The position numbers and the translations under genes are program-made. A DNA stretch of 64,000 nt from Rutidosis leptorrhynchoides (taxonomy: Eukaryota; Streptophyta; Magnoliopsida; Asterales; Asteraceae), in contig NC_092335.1 in the NCBI RefSeq assembly GCF_046630445.1, positions 541,685,001-541,749,000 of the forward strand, read 5' to 3'. Below are positions 50,036-63,572 of this stretch, piece by piece; within the stretch, counting starts at the first letter, position 1; every line of letters begins with the position of its first letter. The notes under the pieces were generated by a model. The model was given only the letters and a program-made list of their open reading frames with translations. It was not told the origin of the DNA and made no database searches.

Positions 50036-53000
50036 AATATATATATAGAATTACAAGTTAATATTATTATTATTAATAATAATATTGTAAATATTATTAT
50101 CAATAACATTATTATTATTAAATTAGATTATAAAATGTTATTATTTATAACACTAAGAAAGTTATTATAATTATATTTATTAATTTATAAGATTAAATAT
50201 AAATATAGATAATATAATTACAGATATATAAAAATAGATTTACCTATGCATATATACTATTGAATGTATACAAATACGTATCAGGTACTATGTATTATAT
50301 ACAGATACATATACAATTATATATACACCGTATATACAGTCAATTATATATGTATAAACACAGGAAAATTGTATTCTGTTTCACATCTTTTTCAAAAACT
50401 GTAGGAGATTGATTCCTGTCTCTAAGGATCTGTTATAAGATCGAAATCCACACAGATATATCCAAATGCTATTAACCATCAAAGTCTCTTTTATTTTTTT
50501 TTATTTCCTTAGTACCTGATGGGAATAATTATTGTCGACTAAATTAACATGTAATGCTTGGTCAATTTGTGTTATAATCCATCCATTCCAACTCCCTTTC
50601 ATTTTCCACATCAATTATAAATTATAACTGCTTCAAATTGATCGAATTACACAGAAACTGATGAAGAACACCGACGGTTCCCCTGTACCATTACTTTTTC
50701 ATCAATTACTTGAATTCGAGTCAGTTTTTAAAATCTAAAAATGCAGATAGTTTAGGAATATTGTATCTAAACTATTTGCAAAGTTTGAGACTTCAATTTT
50801 ATATATTGAATTAGAATTTTATAGTCAAAGTTATTTTATACAAAAGTCAAAGAAGTTGTTCAACGTGAAATTCGAATTCAAGTTTATGTTTTAGGATCAA
50901 ATAAGGACTCAGGTAGTTTATAAAGATGATTTGAAACCTTTTTTATGTTTTAAACTTTGTCTAAAACATACTTAATTTTCCAAATTGAATTTGAGGTTGT
51001 ATCGTGTTCATTGTTTCTGTACAGCAAGTTTTATAATTTTTTTTTTTGTGTTTCAATTAATCCAGTATATCTCAAAAGGTTCCTGTGTTCTAAAACGAGT
51101 CAAATAAAATACCAGTAACCTGATTTGAACCCTGGTCGATTTGCTTGAACGTGAGGAAGAAGATGTAGAAAACTGTCTGGGTATTAATATAAATACATAC
51201 GGGTATGGAATTATAATAGATAATCGGATTGGTTCAGTTGGTTGAGTGTGTTGGTGAGCGAACGAGAGGTCTCGGGTTCAAGCCCGGGCATGGGCTGTTT
51301 TCTTTTGGAAACTCATTCATTTAAGGTAGTTCATTTTTTTATCTAATTTTATTATTATTATTATTATCATTTTCATTAATGTTATTAATATTATTATTAT
51401 TATTGTTGTTAATATTATTATTATTATTATAATTATTAAATATTAGTAATACTACTAGTATTATAATTATTAAAAGGATTATAATTAGTATTGTTAACAT
51501 AGTATAAGTATTATTATATTTATTATTAATAATTATTGTTATTGTTAATATTATGTTAATTTCAATAATATGACTATTATCATTACCATTTTTAGTTATT
51601 ATTAAGTAGTACCATTAAGTATTATTAGTTATCATTATTATTATTATGATTATAGTTATAAATAAGAATATTGTTATTATTATCATGGTTATTATTATAT
51701 TTGTTTTAACAACTAATATATGTATTATCATGAGAACATAAATACTATGATTAAAATTAGTATTAGTATCACTTTTAGTATTATTATTATTAGTGACATA
51801 TGTATTATTATAAATATTATTATTATTATTATTAATATAATCATTAATATTATTATTATTAAACTTATTATCATTATTATCATTCTTATTAAAATTATTA
51901 TTTTGTTATCATTAAAAACTATCAATAGTATCATAAATAGATACTTTTATATATAAAAATACATTATGCTACACTTTTATTATTAAAAAGGGTAATAGTT
52001 ATATAAAACATATAAATATATTAAAATAACACACAGTATAACAAGTATATTATTAATAACAAAATATATAATTGCTCGATTACGAATATATGTTTTAATA
52101 GATATACAAATGATATAGGTTCGTGAATCCAAGGCCAACCCTGCATTGTTCAGTTGTTCAATATAGTCGTATGTATTTTTACTACAAAATACATTAGGTG
52201 AGTTCATTTGCTCCATTTTTACTCATTATATTTTTTGGGCTGAGAATACATGCAAATGCTTTATTAACTGTTTTACAATATTTAAATGCGTGAGTTTCAT
52301 TTGCTTCCTTTTTAAATACTTTTGCAATATATATTTTTGGGACTGAGAATACATGCGCTTCTTTTATAAATGATTTACAAAATAGACACAAGTACGTGAA
52401 ACTACATTCTATGATTGAATTATCGAAATCGAATATGCCCCTTTTTATTAAGTCTGGTAATCTAAGAATTAGGGAACAGACACCTTAATTGACGCGAATC
52501 CTAAAGATAGATCTATGGGCCTGACGAACCCCATCCAAAGTACCGGATGCTTTAGTACTTCGATTTTGTTTTATATCATGTCCGAAGGGTTTCCCGGAAT
52601 GATAGGGGATATTCTTATATGCATCTTGTTAATGTCGGTTACCGGTGTTCACCATATGAATGATTATTTTTGTTTCTATGCATGGGACGTATATTTATGA
52701 GAAATGGAAATCTTGTGGTCTATTAAAATGATGGAAATGCTTATTTATGTTAAACTAATGAACTCACCAACCTTTTTGGTTGACACTTGAAAGCATGTTT
52801 ATTCTCAGGTACGAAAGAAATCTTCCGCTGTGCATTTACTCTTTTAGAGATATTATTTGGAGTCATTCATGACATATTTCAAAAGACGTTGCATTCGAGT
52901 CATTGAGTTCATCAAGATTATTACCCAGTCATTCATAGTTGGATATATTAGGAAATGATATGCATGTCGTCAACTTTTGATGTAATGAAAGTTTGTCTTT

Positions 53001-53107
53001 TAAAAACGAATGCAATGTTTGTAAAATGTATCATATAGAGGTCAAGTACCTCGCGATGTAACCAAATGTAATGTATTCGTCCGGATGGATTAGGACGGGT
53101 CGCTTCA
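49322..53107 (+). repeat. Element C 5' LTR
   Basis: A 3786-bp LTR starting TGTAGTGACCCGGGAATTT and ending ACGGGTCGCTTCA. The ends and the right-hand third align well with the inverse of element A's LTRs, while the AT-rich middle is more diverged. Long TA tracts occur at about 49743-49793 and 49988-50025. Confidence 0.85.
51220..51300 (+). other. tRNA-like Pol III A/B-box module in the LTR, copy 3
   Basis: A-box-like TTGGTTGAGTGTGTTGG, then B-box-like GGTTCAAGCCC at 51275-51285 in the context GAGGTCTCGGGTTCAAGCCC. It is followed by GGCATGGGCTGTTTTC, matching the flank of the module in element A. Same place and same orientation relative to the element as in A. Confidence 0.65.
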
Positions 53108-53108
53108 G

Positions 53109-53126
53109 TTGGTATCAGAGCGGTGG
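53109..53126 (+). other. Element C primer-binding site (tRNA-Met)
   Basis: TTGGTATCAGAGCGGTGG directly after the LTR, identical to element A's site. Confidence 0.9.
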
Positions 53127-53607
53127 TCTTAGCGAACCAGGTCTTGCATTAGTGTGTCTAACTGGTAGTTGTTTAGGTGCATTAGTGAGTCTGGACTTTG
53201 ACCGTGTCTACATGTCAAAAGTTTTGCTTATCATTTCTTGTCGAAAATCATCTGCTTATCATCCTTAGGAAATTACCTGCTTATCATTCTTAGTCTAGAC
53301 ACGTCTTGCTGCATTGATTGCATGAATAATGTATAGACAAAATTCATATCTTAGCGTATCTGTTACTGTAAACCTTACCTGGCGTATCTCGTAAATTCCT
53401 CCGTAATCTACGAAACCTTTTGTTCTATATATATGGATATTCTATGTAATTAAAATACCATCCGTTAGCCAGAAAATCATTTCATATCTAAAAATTCTTT
53501 ATTCAATCGTACGAAATGGAATTCGTCATTAGTTCAAGTCACTCGGATTCCAAAATGGAATCCCACTCAAGCTCCGAAAGCAGTGTGACCGGAATGGATC
53601 AACCAAT

Positions 53608-56387
53608 TGTCACACCCCCCAAAATGGACCAGGGGTAATTGTGACCAATCATATCATAACACAGTTGTATAAACGAGAACGACTCTATATGAGACTTTTT
53701 AAATAAAACCTTTGTTAATAAAACAGCGGAAGCAGTAATACATGTTTACATTATTATTAAAACGTAAAATAAATGTTTATGAACTAAAATATAATATGCG
53801 ATGTGGACTCCATGCAAGCATCAAATCTATCATCACAAAGTTGCAAACAGCTAGCTCAATCATCACCTGAGACAAAACATGCCTAAAGTGTCAACCAAAA
53901 AGGTTGAGTGAAATTCACAGGTTTATAAATAATATCTAAAGTTTTAGGCCACAAGATTTAGTTTAAAGTTGATTGATATAGAAATATCAATCTAAAAGTG
54001 TTGCTACATTTTGTAATATCGCTACTAAACAAGTTTACCCTATGACACCTTGTACTGTCAGTGTCGTGGAATCATTATTATGTAACCAAAGACCAACGGT
54101 CGAATGGTTAGAGACGTTACTCTCAATAGGCCTACTCACAATAATTAAGTTTGCATTTAAACGTAGCAATTGACGATATTACGGTAGGGATTTAGCATGA
54201 ATCAAAGCATGACAACATAGTTAACAATTTAGTACTTGTGTCTAAGTGTAAAACAGTTATAAAGCAAGCATGTGTCTCACCCCAAAAGTTATAAATAGTT
54301 AAGTAAACAGTAAAAGTGGGGCTATGAAAATCACCTTAGTAGCACAAAAGAGTATTTCACGAAAGAATTGAACGGAAGGACGTGACCGAGATCTCAACCT
54401 AGAGATAGAACGTATGATCAGACATTGCCTAACAGACAATAGTATATAGTACTATATTGATAGTAATGGTTCACTAAAGAATTTCCATTTTCGGAAGGTT
54501 ACTATTTATGGAAAGTTTCCACTTATAGTAATTTTCCAATTTTAGAAAGTTCGGGTTAATCTTTAGCAAGACGTTGTATAACTTTACTCAAACTTCGTTG
54601 CTATCAAATAAGTCAGGAATGACCAGATGTAACCGGGGGCCCAAGACTCTTGACCAGAATCTAAGTCATGGCATTCGAGATCCACAAGCTTACCCATAAA
54701 TGGCAACCTAGACATCATTCACTTACGACCGTGAGTAGCGATGAAGTTCACATGAATTGTACATTATCTTTGATTAACCTTCACTCTAGGTTTATATGTT
54801 ATTATATATGTTATATTATATTTATTAATGTATTAACAATTTGATTATCTTATATTATATACTATAAGTTATTATTATTAAATTAGTATAGTTATAAAAT
54901 AAGTGTTTGTTAATAATGTATTGTTATTAACTTACATTATAAGTATTATACTTTATTATATAGTATACTTAGTTATTAACCGTAAGTTATAATAATATTA
55001 TTAATTTAGTATATGTAATATACTTATGTTAATCGAAAATCATACTAATATATGTTAATTTGAATATTAATTCATTAAATATTATATTTATAATTTTTAT
55101 AAACTTAGTTAATTATAAAATTCAGTAGGATATTTTATAAAAATAGTTTTATCAAGTTTTTGTATTTATTTCCCATTTTTATTTATATATATATACTCGG
55201 TTTATATTAATCGAATTTAATTAGGTAATAAATATTAAATCGACCTAAATAAATAATTTTATATTTTTACAGGTTATATATTATGTAAAAATGTTATAAA
55301 AATTATTAAATCAAATTTTATATCAAAATATTATTTATTTAATGTTTTCTAATTATTTAACCATTGTAATCGGCCTATAATTAAATAAATAGGAAATTAA
55401 TTTAAAATTAATTTTTATATGTTTTTTAAATTGTCTAGTGATTCTACTAATCATATAAAAATTTTATAAAAATATTTAATACACATTTGTATTTATTTTA
55501 TATTTTCTTTATTATTTCTCTCGGTTTAGAATAATGCAAAAGTAAATTCTTTTTAAATACTAATCTTCCCATTTATTTAATTTTTATAATTTTTGCTTGT
55601 TTATAAAAGTATAATAATCTCAAAAAAAAATTATAATTATTTTTATTACTATTTAATATTTTATTATGAATTTTATATTGTTTTTATGTTTAAATACTAC
55701 ATAATTCATATTTAATTATAAATAATATTCCATAAATTATCAAAATTATTTTTATACATCATAATACTTATAATACTAATTATAACATGTAAAAATAATT
55801 TGTATATATTAAATTCAAATTTTTAAAGAATATAAAAAAAATAAAAGCAATTCGATAAAAAATATAGAAAATACCTCAAGTACTTTCCCAAGTTTGTGAG
55901 AGAGTTTTTCCAAAGATTTGATACAAGTTTTTATGAAATGGAAGTGGGTATTTATAGAAAAAAAATGGTTGGTGAAAAGAAAAAATATAAATAAAATAAA
56001 GGTGCCAATTTTGACAAAAAATAAAAACATGTTAAAAATATTTTTAATAAGTTTTTGATTTTGAAAATATTTAGTCAAAATTTATGGGCTCATTATTTAA
56101 TTTATAAAAAAAATCTCTTTTTTATAAGCTAAAAATATATATATAATGATTAAAATAACTTATCATTTAATTAATAATTATGTTTCATATAGTTTTAAAT
56201 ATAATACGCATTAATATTAATATTAACTAAAGTTATTTTATATAATTAGTGTAAACTTTAGTTAACAAAAAGTGTCGAATAAAAATAAATATTTGATCAA
56301 TGTCAAATTTAATTATATATTACGTATGGATAACAACCCTATAGTCAAATTAGTCAATTCAGGTATGGAAATATGAGGGTTGTTATA
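53608..56387 (-). repeat. Element B 3' LTR
   Basis: A 2780-bp LTR with plus-strand ends TGTCACACCCCCC and GGGTTGTTATA. In the element's own direction it begins TATAACAACC and ends GTGTGACA, an unusual TA...CA pair. GTACCTACCCGTTAAAA lies just inside, as in element A. Confidence 0.9.
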
Positions 56388-57075
56388 GTACCTACCCGTT
56401 AAAAGAATTTTTGTCCCGAAATTTAGTTGTTACCATTAATCGGTGTTGTTCGTACATAGACGAGGATATTTACATTTTATTTGGTTTTCACGTTCCCAGG
56501 TATGCTCGGGGCCTTGCGTGAATTACAACGGATTGAATATTGTTCTGTTTTAAGAATTAAAATCATCCAAACCATAATTTCTACAAGTTCTTCTACGAAG
56601 TGCATTTTATTATTAATGCAGAGATCATTCAAAATGATGATGTTATACAAGTCATTTCAGTAAATTGGATATATAAAATGTGTTATGAATAATATCGAGC
56701 TCATTTAAACCTTGACCGTTTATGCCACCACGCTAGGGTAGACAAAATATAGAGGAGTTCATGAAAATCATAGTCGTGATATTTGATAGAGATTGTCATT
56801 CTTTACAACAAGAATGATGAATATGAGTTGAAAATATTGTTTTATCAACATTAGGTAATATAGATAATACGATTCGATTATAGGAAGAGTATAAATGAAG
56901 TTATCTTAAAAGTTTGAAATAAGGAAATATCAGTTTGCCTTAACTTTTGACATAATTAAAGGTGATTTCTGGAATTCAAGGGATTTAAAGGAAATCTTTA
57001 TAATCTGTATAAGATTTGATTCTCCGGTAATTAAGGAAATTAAAATTGCCTTGATTGTTGTGTCTAGAATTTTAC

Positions 57076-57330
57076 TATAAATTAGCTTCTTCTGTTTCAT
57101 TATCTTCACCACTTCTATACTTTCTTTCTCGATTCATACTTCCAAAGATTGTGAAAATGCTCCATCCAGTTCTTATCCTGGATATTTTTCTGACTATCGT
57201 TTCTAGCATTCTTCTTTTTCATTTACCCCCAGAGGAATCTGTTTACTTCTACAATTACCTTGGGGTTATAGTGTTTTTAATTCTCCCGTGTCTTTATGTT
57301 GCTATATGCATTGATATACACGGTTTGTAA
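57076..57330 (+). other. antisense TATA box and 57-residue reading frame in element B
   Basis: TATAAAT at 57076-57082 precedes an ATG at 57157 that opens a 57-residue, strongly hydrophobic frame starting MLHPVLILDIFL and ending CIDIHGL. It looks able to span a membrane twice. It runs against the element's own transcript. Element A has the same TATA box, spacing and first twelve residues. No similarity to a known protein was recognised. Confidence 0.45.
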
Positions 57331-59374
57331 TTTTTGTGTTGTTATCGGGCTTTATATTTTCCCTTATATGTCGGAGCTCTATGCTTTTGTTTTTCCTTCC
57401 CGACTTCAAGTCAAGCGAATAATGGTCTAGAATTCGTAGGTATGGAGTTTCGAATGATCATAATATACAAAGCAGAAGGAAAGGTAATAGCACGATTTGA
57501 TTTGTCAAATTACTAGAATTACTAAGGATAGAACTATCAAGAATATATGTTCTTGATATGTTCAGAGGTTAAGTAGAATGTAAAAGTCATGTAACATGGC
57601 AAATGATGATTATAAAGTCTATGAATCATCATCTTCCATTAAAAATTTAGCACGACTTACTGTAATATAATCACGTTGGCCTGACGTCATTATATTATAC
57701 TAACTCATGCTTCAATTCCCAACACTACCTCAAATCATTCAAAATTTAAACTTGTATGTTATAGAAATATAGAAACTTAAATAGTTTCCTTTATTATGTA
57801 ACACAGATAGTGTGAAGTGATAAATAATTTTGGACAAGAATAGTTATGAAGGTATCTTCAGAAATATAGAGGATATTTATAACGAAAGATACGATGATAT
57901 CTTAGAATTTTCTAAGATCCAATGATAATGAGGAAAATTCTTCTGTAAGGATTTAGAATGCGTAAGGAGATCTTTTGTGGTTTTCATCAGAATTCGAATC
58001 ATCTAGATTCTTTGATTACAGGTTTAGTCCTTGTGATTTGTCCATGGTCTCCTTCATGGTTAGCTCAATCCGTTTTTCAGTTCTAAATCTGAGCTTTTTC
58101 AATATGTCATTCTTTATCATCAAACTTTTGGCCATTAAGACCACCTATAGCTTTTGCTGCTTCGTCAGCATTCTCAAGGTTAACGAATCTGAATCATTGA
58201 TTATCAATCCGAGGTGTTTTCAAGAATTTTGAATTTGAAGTGTTTAAGCGTAGGATGTAACCATCAATGGTTTTAATTTTGGTGGTTTGACGTGATAATT
58301 CATCACAAAATACGAATGAATATATATATGAATTTAGTAATCTTTAGGATGATAACACCTACTAAAGCTTTACTTGGATTCTGATATGTCAAAATTAGAA
58401 TATGTAATTGAATTTGTACAAAAATGGTTGTTCTTTAGTGAACGGATACATATATCTTGTGAACGTAAGTAGTATAGTTACTGATTATTGAATCAGAATT
58501 GAAGAATGTACAATGTAACATATTAATGTGAGATATAAATATTTCTCGGGTATTACCTACCCGTTAGAATATTTTCACAATTAACAGTTTGTACAAAAGA
58601 ACTTTAATTACAATCTTTATGGAGATGTACGTTCATATATGTATTCTTCAAATATAATATAAATTTAATGAGTTAATATAATATTAAAATCATTTGATTT
58701 GCGGTTGGAACAAGAATAAATAATCTTCAAAACTTGAGAGATTACATAATCGTCGCGGAATATTTCTTTAATGGAGTTATGAATCAATACTTCATCGTTC
58801 ATTGTTATTGATATACCTCGGTATATGATGTTGGTGCTCGTGGAATTCTTGTGAAATTCACAAGACACGAATAATGTTTTCTAAAAAGTTTCGAGTACCT
58901 CGAAAATGGAAGTGTAAAATCAGACATGTATTTGAATAATACACTTGATTTATTATGAAATGGAGTTTATTGTGCTGAAGCAGTGATTAACGATCATTAA
59001 GTCATTAACGAAGGATGTACATTATAGCATATTAGTGATATGAATTAACCAAGTAGTACATACTAGTTAAGATTTACACGTAATAGCTTAGTACGAAAAG
59101 ATTTATTATTGTTTCAAACCATATATATATAAAGTATACATATATAATTCTTCAGGAAGAATGAGTCAATACATCTTAACTCATTATTACTAATATTCCT
59201 TGGTATCTATGGGGCGTATGATGTTGATATCCGAGGTACTGAGTGTGATGTTGAGGCATGAAATGTAGATGTTGTTGTTGGTGATGCTGATGCTGTTGGT
59301 GGTGATGCTGATGGTGCTTACAATGCTTGTGGTGTAGGTGATGTTGGTGGTATTGTTGGTACTAGTGGTGCTGG

Positions 59375-59878
59375 TTATGTTGCTGGTGTTGCTTGTGGTA
59401 CTTGGGTAGTAGGTGTGAGCCTAGCTTCCAAATCGTGCACTGTTTCCTCCAAGGTTTCTACTTTTTGCTCGAGTCTATGTATTTGTTCTACCCATTCCTC
59501 CGTAAGGTTTATCAATTCTTGATATTTAGTTCGAAGTCTTCTAACTTCTTCTAATAACCCTATCTGGTTAGAATTCGGGAGTAGAAGACGAATACTGTCT
59601 TGGGCTACATCGAGTCGACCTTCGAGGCGGAAAATCCTTGCGAAAAGAGTGAAAGTGGTATTGCGAACAAGTTCGCCGGTAAGCGGATCGAGTACTCCGA
59701 CGTTTGGTGGTAAGTTTGGCTCATGATAAGGAGTACCTTCTTCATTTCTCCATAGGGTGAGTATTTCGCGAACCCATCCCCATTTTCTGAAGAAATCTCG
59801 GTAATTGATCGGTGGGTGTGCTCCCGTCACGCTATCTTCGGAGCTAGAGGAACTTGAGGAATCAGGTGAGAAATCCAT
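59375..59878 (-). other. Element B gag-like stretch
   Basis: A 167-residue minus-strand stretch about 0.9 kb inside the 5' LTR. It starts MDFSPDSSSSSSSEDSVTG, has WGWVREILTLWRNEEGTP resembling WGWVRSLLNHWRQEEGDP in element C, and ends with a long heptad pattern likely to form a coiled coil. No zinc knuckle was seen. Part of a fossil. Confidence 0.6.
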
Positions 59879-60762
59879 ATTATGTGTTTGGAATAAGGTT
59901 TGATATGAAATGGGTGTTGAATATTGAATGATATATTCGTCTCCTTGAATACGTATATATAGAAAAAGACTTCCGTAATTTACGGAGGAAATTTAGGAAA
60001 AGTGTTAGACAAAGTCTATTGGGATAGATATGATAAGATATGATTTGTCTATAATCCATTTATGCAATAATTGCAGTATGACGTGTCTAGATTAAAAATG
60101 ATAAGTATGTAATCAGATAATGAATAAAGACTTTCAATTCGTAATGGCCTATTCAGGTTTAGGGCTTGAGCTATAGGGTCCTTTAAATTGGTAATCCAAA
60201 CCCTTCCATTCTAGAGTTTCGTAGACGCCATCTGTCAAGAAAATTCAATGATAAAAAATAACGAGAAAACAAAAATTTAAAAGTAACGAATATGAGTAGT
60301 GATGACATTATAATATCTTTGAGATTCTCGATAACTCAATGACATTTTCTAGTTCGCAAACCGATGCATAAAGGCATAAAGCATATAGGTACGTGGTATA
60401 ACAAGGAGGTTATATACGTTTGAGTATGAATAGTAACAAATATTGGAGTTTCAAAAATCATGGATAATATTTCATGTAATACATATGTAATACACAAAAC
60501 CATGATAGATGACATAGGAATGTCGAGAACGGTGTCGCATTTAAATGTGGTAGCGGAATTGAATAGTACTTAGGAGAATGAGCAGAGTTCTTAGATTGGC
60601 TCGGCATTCTAAGATAAGTAAAGTTTCTAAAGTATAGTGTAGCATTTAATAGTTAAAGGCAACAATTAAAGGCACTATAGTCAAAGGAAGTTGTAGTCCT
60701 ACATTGCTAAGGTACCTAATTGTATAAGGCACACTTAAAATGCAATCCTGGTTCTCTACAAC

Positions 60763-60780
60763 AGCCTACTCTGATACCAA
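60763..60780 (-). other. Element B primer-binding site (tRNA-Met)
   Basis: On the minus strand TTGGTATCAGAGTAGGCT, two bases inside the 5' LTR. It shares the first ten or more bases with the sites of A and C. Confidence 0.88.
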
Positions 60781-60782
60781 TC

Positions 60783-63567
60783 TGTCACACCCCCCAAAAT
60801 GGACCAGGGGTAATTGTGATCAATCATATCATAACACAGTTGTATAAACGAGAACGACTCTATATGAGACTTTTTAAATAAAACCTTTGTTAATAAAACA
60901 GCGGAAGCAGTAATACATGTTTACATTATTATTAAAACGTAAAATAAATATTTATGAACTAAAATATAATATGCGATGTGGACTCCATGCAAGCATCAAA
61001 TCTATCATCACAAAGTTGCAAACAGCTAGCTCAATCATCACCTGAGACAAAACATGCCTAAAGTGTCAACCAAAAAGGTTGAGTGAAATTCACAGGTTTA
61101 TAAATAATATCCAAAGTTTTATACCACAAGATTTAGTTTAAAGTTGATTGATATAGAAATATCAATCTAAAAGTGTTGCTACATTTTGTAATATCGCTAC
61201 TAAACAAGTTTACCCTATGACACCTTGTACTGTCAGTGTCGTGGAATCATTATTATGTAACCAAAGACCAACGGTCGAATGGTTAGAGACGTTACTCTGA
61301 ATAGGCCTACTCACAATAATTAAGTTTGCATTTAAACGTAGCAATTGACGATATTACGGTAGGGATTTAGCATGAATCAAAGCATGAAAGCATAGTTAAC
61401 AATTTAGTACTTGTGTCTAAGTGTAAAACAGTTATAAAGCAAGCATGTGTCTCACCCCAAAAGTTATAAATAGTTAAGTAAACAGTAAAAGTGGGGCTAT
61501 GAAAATCACCTTAGTAGCACAAAAGAGTATTCCATGAAAGAATTGAACGGAAGGACGTGACCGAGATCTCAACCTAGAGATAGAACGTATGATCAGACAT
61601 TGCCTAACAGACAATAGTATATAGTACTATATTGATAGTAATGGTTCACTAAAGAATTTCCATTTTCGGAAGGTTACTATTTATGGAAAGTTTCCACTTA
61701 TAGTAATTTTCCAATTTTAGAAAGTTCGGGTTAATCTTTAGCAAGACGTTGTATAACTTTACTCAAACTTCGTTGCTATCAAATAAGTCAGGAATGACCA
61801 GATGTAACTGGGGGCCCAGGACTCTTGACCAGAATCTAAGTCATGGCATTCGAGATCCACAAGCTTACCCATAAATGGCAACCTAGACATCATTCACTTA
61901 CGACCGTGAGTAGCGATGAAGTTCACATGAATTGTACATTATCTTTGATTAACCTTCACTCTAGGTTTATATGTTATTATATATGTTATATTATATTTAT
62001 TAATGTATTAACAATTTGATTATCTTATATTATATACTATAAGTTATTATTATTAAATTAGTATAGTTATAAAATAAGTGTTTATTAATAATGTATTGTT
62101 ATTAACTTACATTATAAGCATTATACTTTATTATATAGTATACTTAGTTATTAACCGTAAGTTATAATAATATTATTAATTTAGTATATGTAATATACTT
62201 ATGTTAATCGAAAATCATACTAATATATGTTAATTCGAATATTAATTCATTAAATATTATATTTATAATTTTTATAAACTTAGTTAATTATACAATTCAG
62301 TAGGATATTTTATAAAAATAGTTTTATCAAGTTTTTGTATTTATTTCCCACTTTTCTTTATATATATACTCGGTTTATATTAATCGAATTTAATTAGGTA
62401 ATAAATATTAAATCGACCTAAATAAATAATTTTATATTTTTTACAGGTTCTATATTATGTAAAAATGTTATAAAAATTATTAAATCAAATTTTATATCAA
62501 AATATTATTTATTTAATGTTTTCTAATTATTTAACCATTGTAATCGGCCTATAATTAAATAAATAGGAAAAATAATTTAAAATTAATTTTTATATATTTT
62601 TTTAAAGTGTTTAGTGATTCTACTAATCATATAAAAATTTTATAAAAATATTTAATACACGTTTGTATTTATTTTATATTTTCTTTATTATTTCTCTTGG
62701 TTTAGAATAATGCAAAAGTAAATTCTTTTTAAATACTAATCTTCCCATTTATTTAATTTTTATAATTTTTGATTGTTTATAAAATTATAATAATCTCAAA
62801 AAAATTTATAATTATTTTTATTACTATTTAATATTTTATTATGAATTTTATATTGTTTTTATGTTTAAATACTACATAATTCGTATTTAATTATAAATAA
62901 TATTCCATAAATTATCAAAATTATTTTTATACATCATAATACTTATAATACTAATTATAACATGTAAAAATAATTTATATATATTAAATTCGAATTTTTA
63001 AAGAATATAAAAAAAATAAAAGCAATTCTATAAAAAATATAGAAAATACCTCAAGTACTTTCCCAAGTTTGTGAGAGAGTTTTTCCAAAGATTTGATACA
63101 AGTTTTTATGAAATGGAAGTGGGTATTTATAGGAAAAAAATAGTTGGTGAAAAGAAAAAATATAAATAAAATAAAGGTGCCAATTTTGACAAAAAATAAA
63201 AATATGTTAAAAATGTTTTTAATAAGTGTTTGTTTTTGAAAATATTTAGTCAAAATTCATGGGCTCATTATTTAATTTATAAAAAAAATCTCTTTTTTTA
63301 TAAGCTAAAAATATATATATATATAATGATTAAAATAACTTATCATTTAATTAATAATTATGTTTCATATAGTTTTAAATATAATACGCATTAATATTAA
63401 TATTAACTAAAGTTATTTTATATAATTAGTGTAAACTTTAGTTAACAAAAAGTGTCGACTAAAAATAAATATTTGATCAATATCAAATTTAATTATATAT
63501 TACGTATGGATAACAACCCTATAGTCAAATTAGTCAATTCAGGTATGGAAATATGAGGGTTGTTATA
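60783..63567 (-). repeat. Element B 5' LTR
   Basis: A 2785-bp partner of the LTR at 53608-56387, differing by few substitutions and small indels as far as can be read by eye. Confidence 0.9.
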
Positions 63568-63572
63568 CCAAT

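Larger units (their letters stand above)
53608..63567 (-). mobile_element. Element B: long-LTR, pol-less retrotransposon nested in C
   Basis: A 9960-bp element with 2.78-kb LTRs and the 5-bp duplication CCAAT (53603-53607, 63568-63572), inserted into the gag region of element C. The primer site and gag-like stretch are on the minus strand. No protease, reverse transcriptase or integrase was recognised. The LTRs are almost identical by eye, so it is younger than C. Its LTRs are unrelated to those of A and C, but interior segments match A. Ends are intact. Confidence 0.9.

Noticed and set aside
51720-51956. Ile-rich frames on both strands at 51720-51956
   Set aside because: They come from ATT/AAT repeats in the element C LTR and are not genes.
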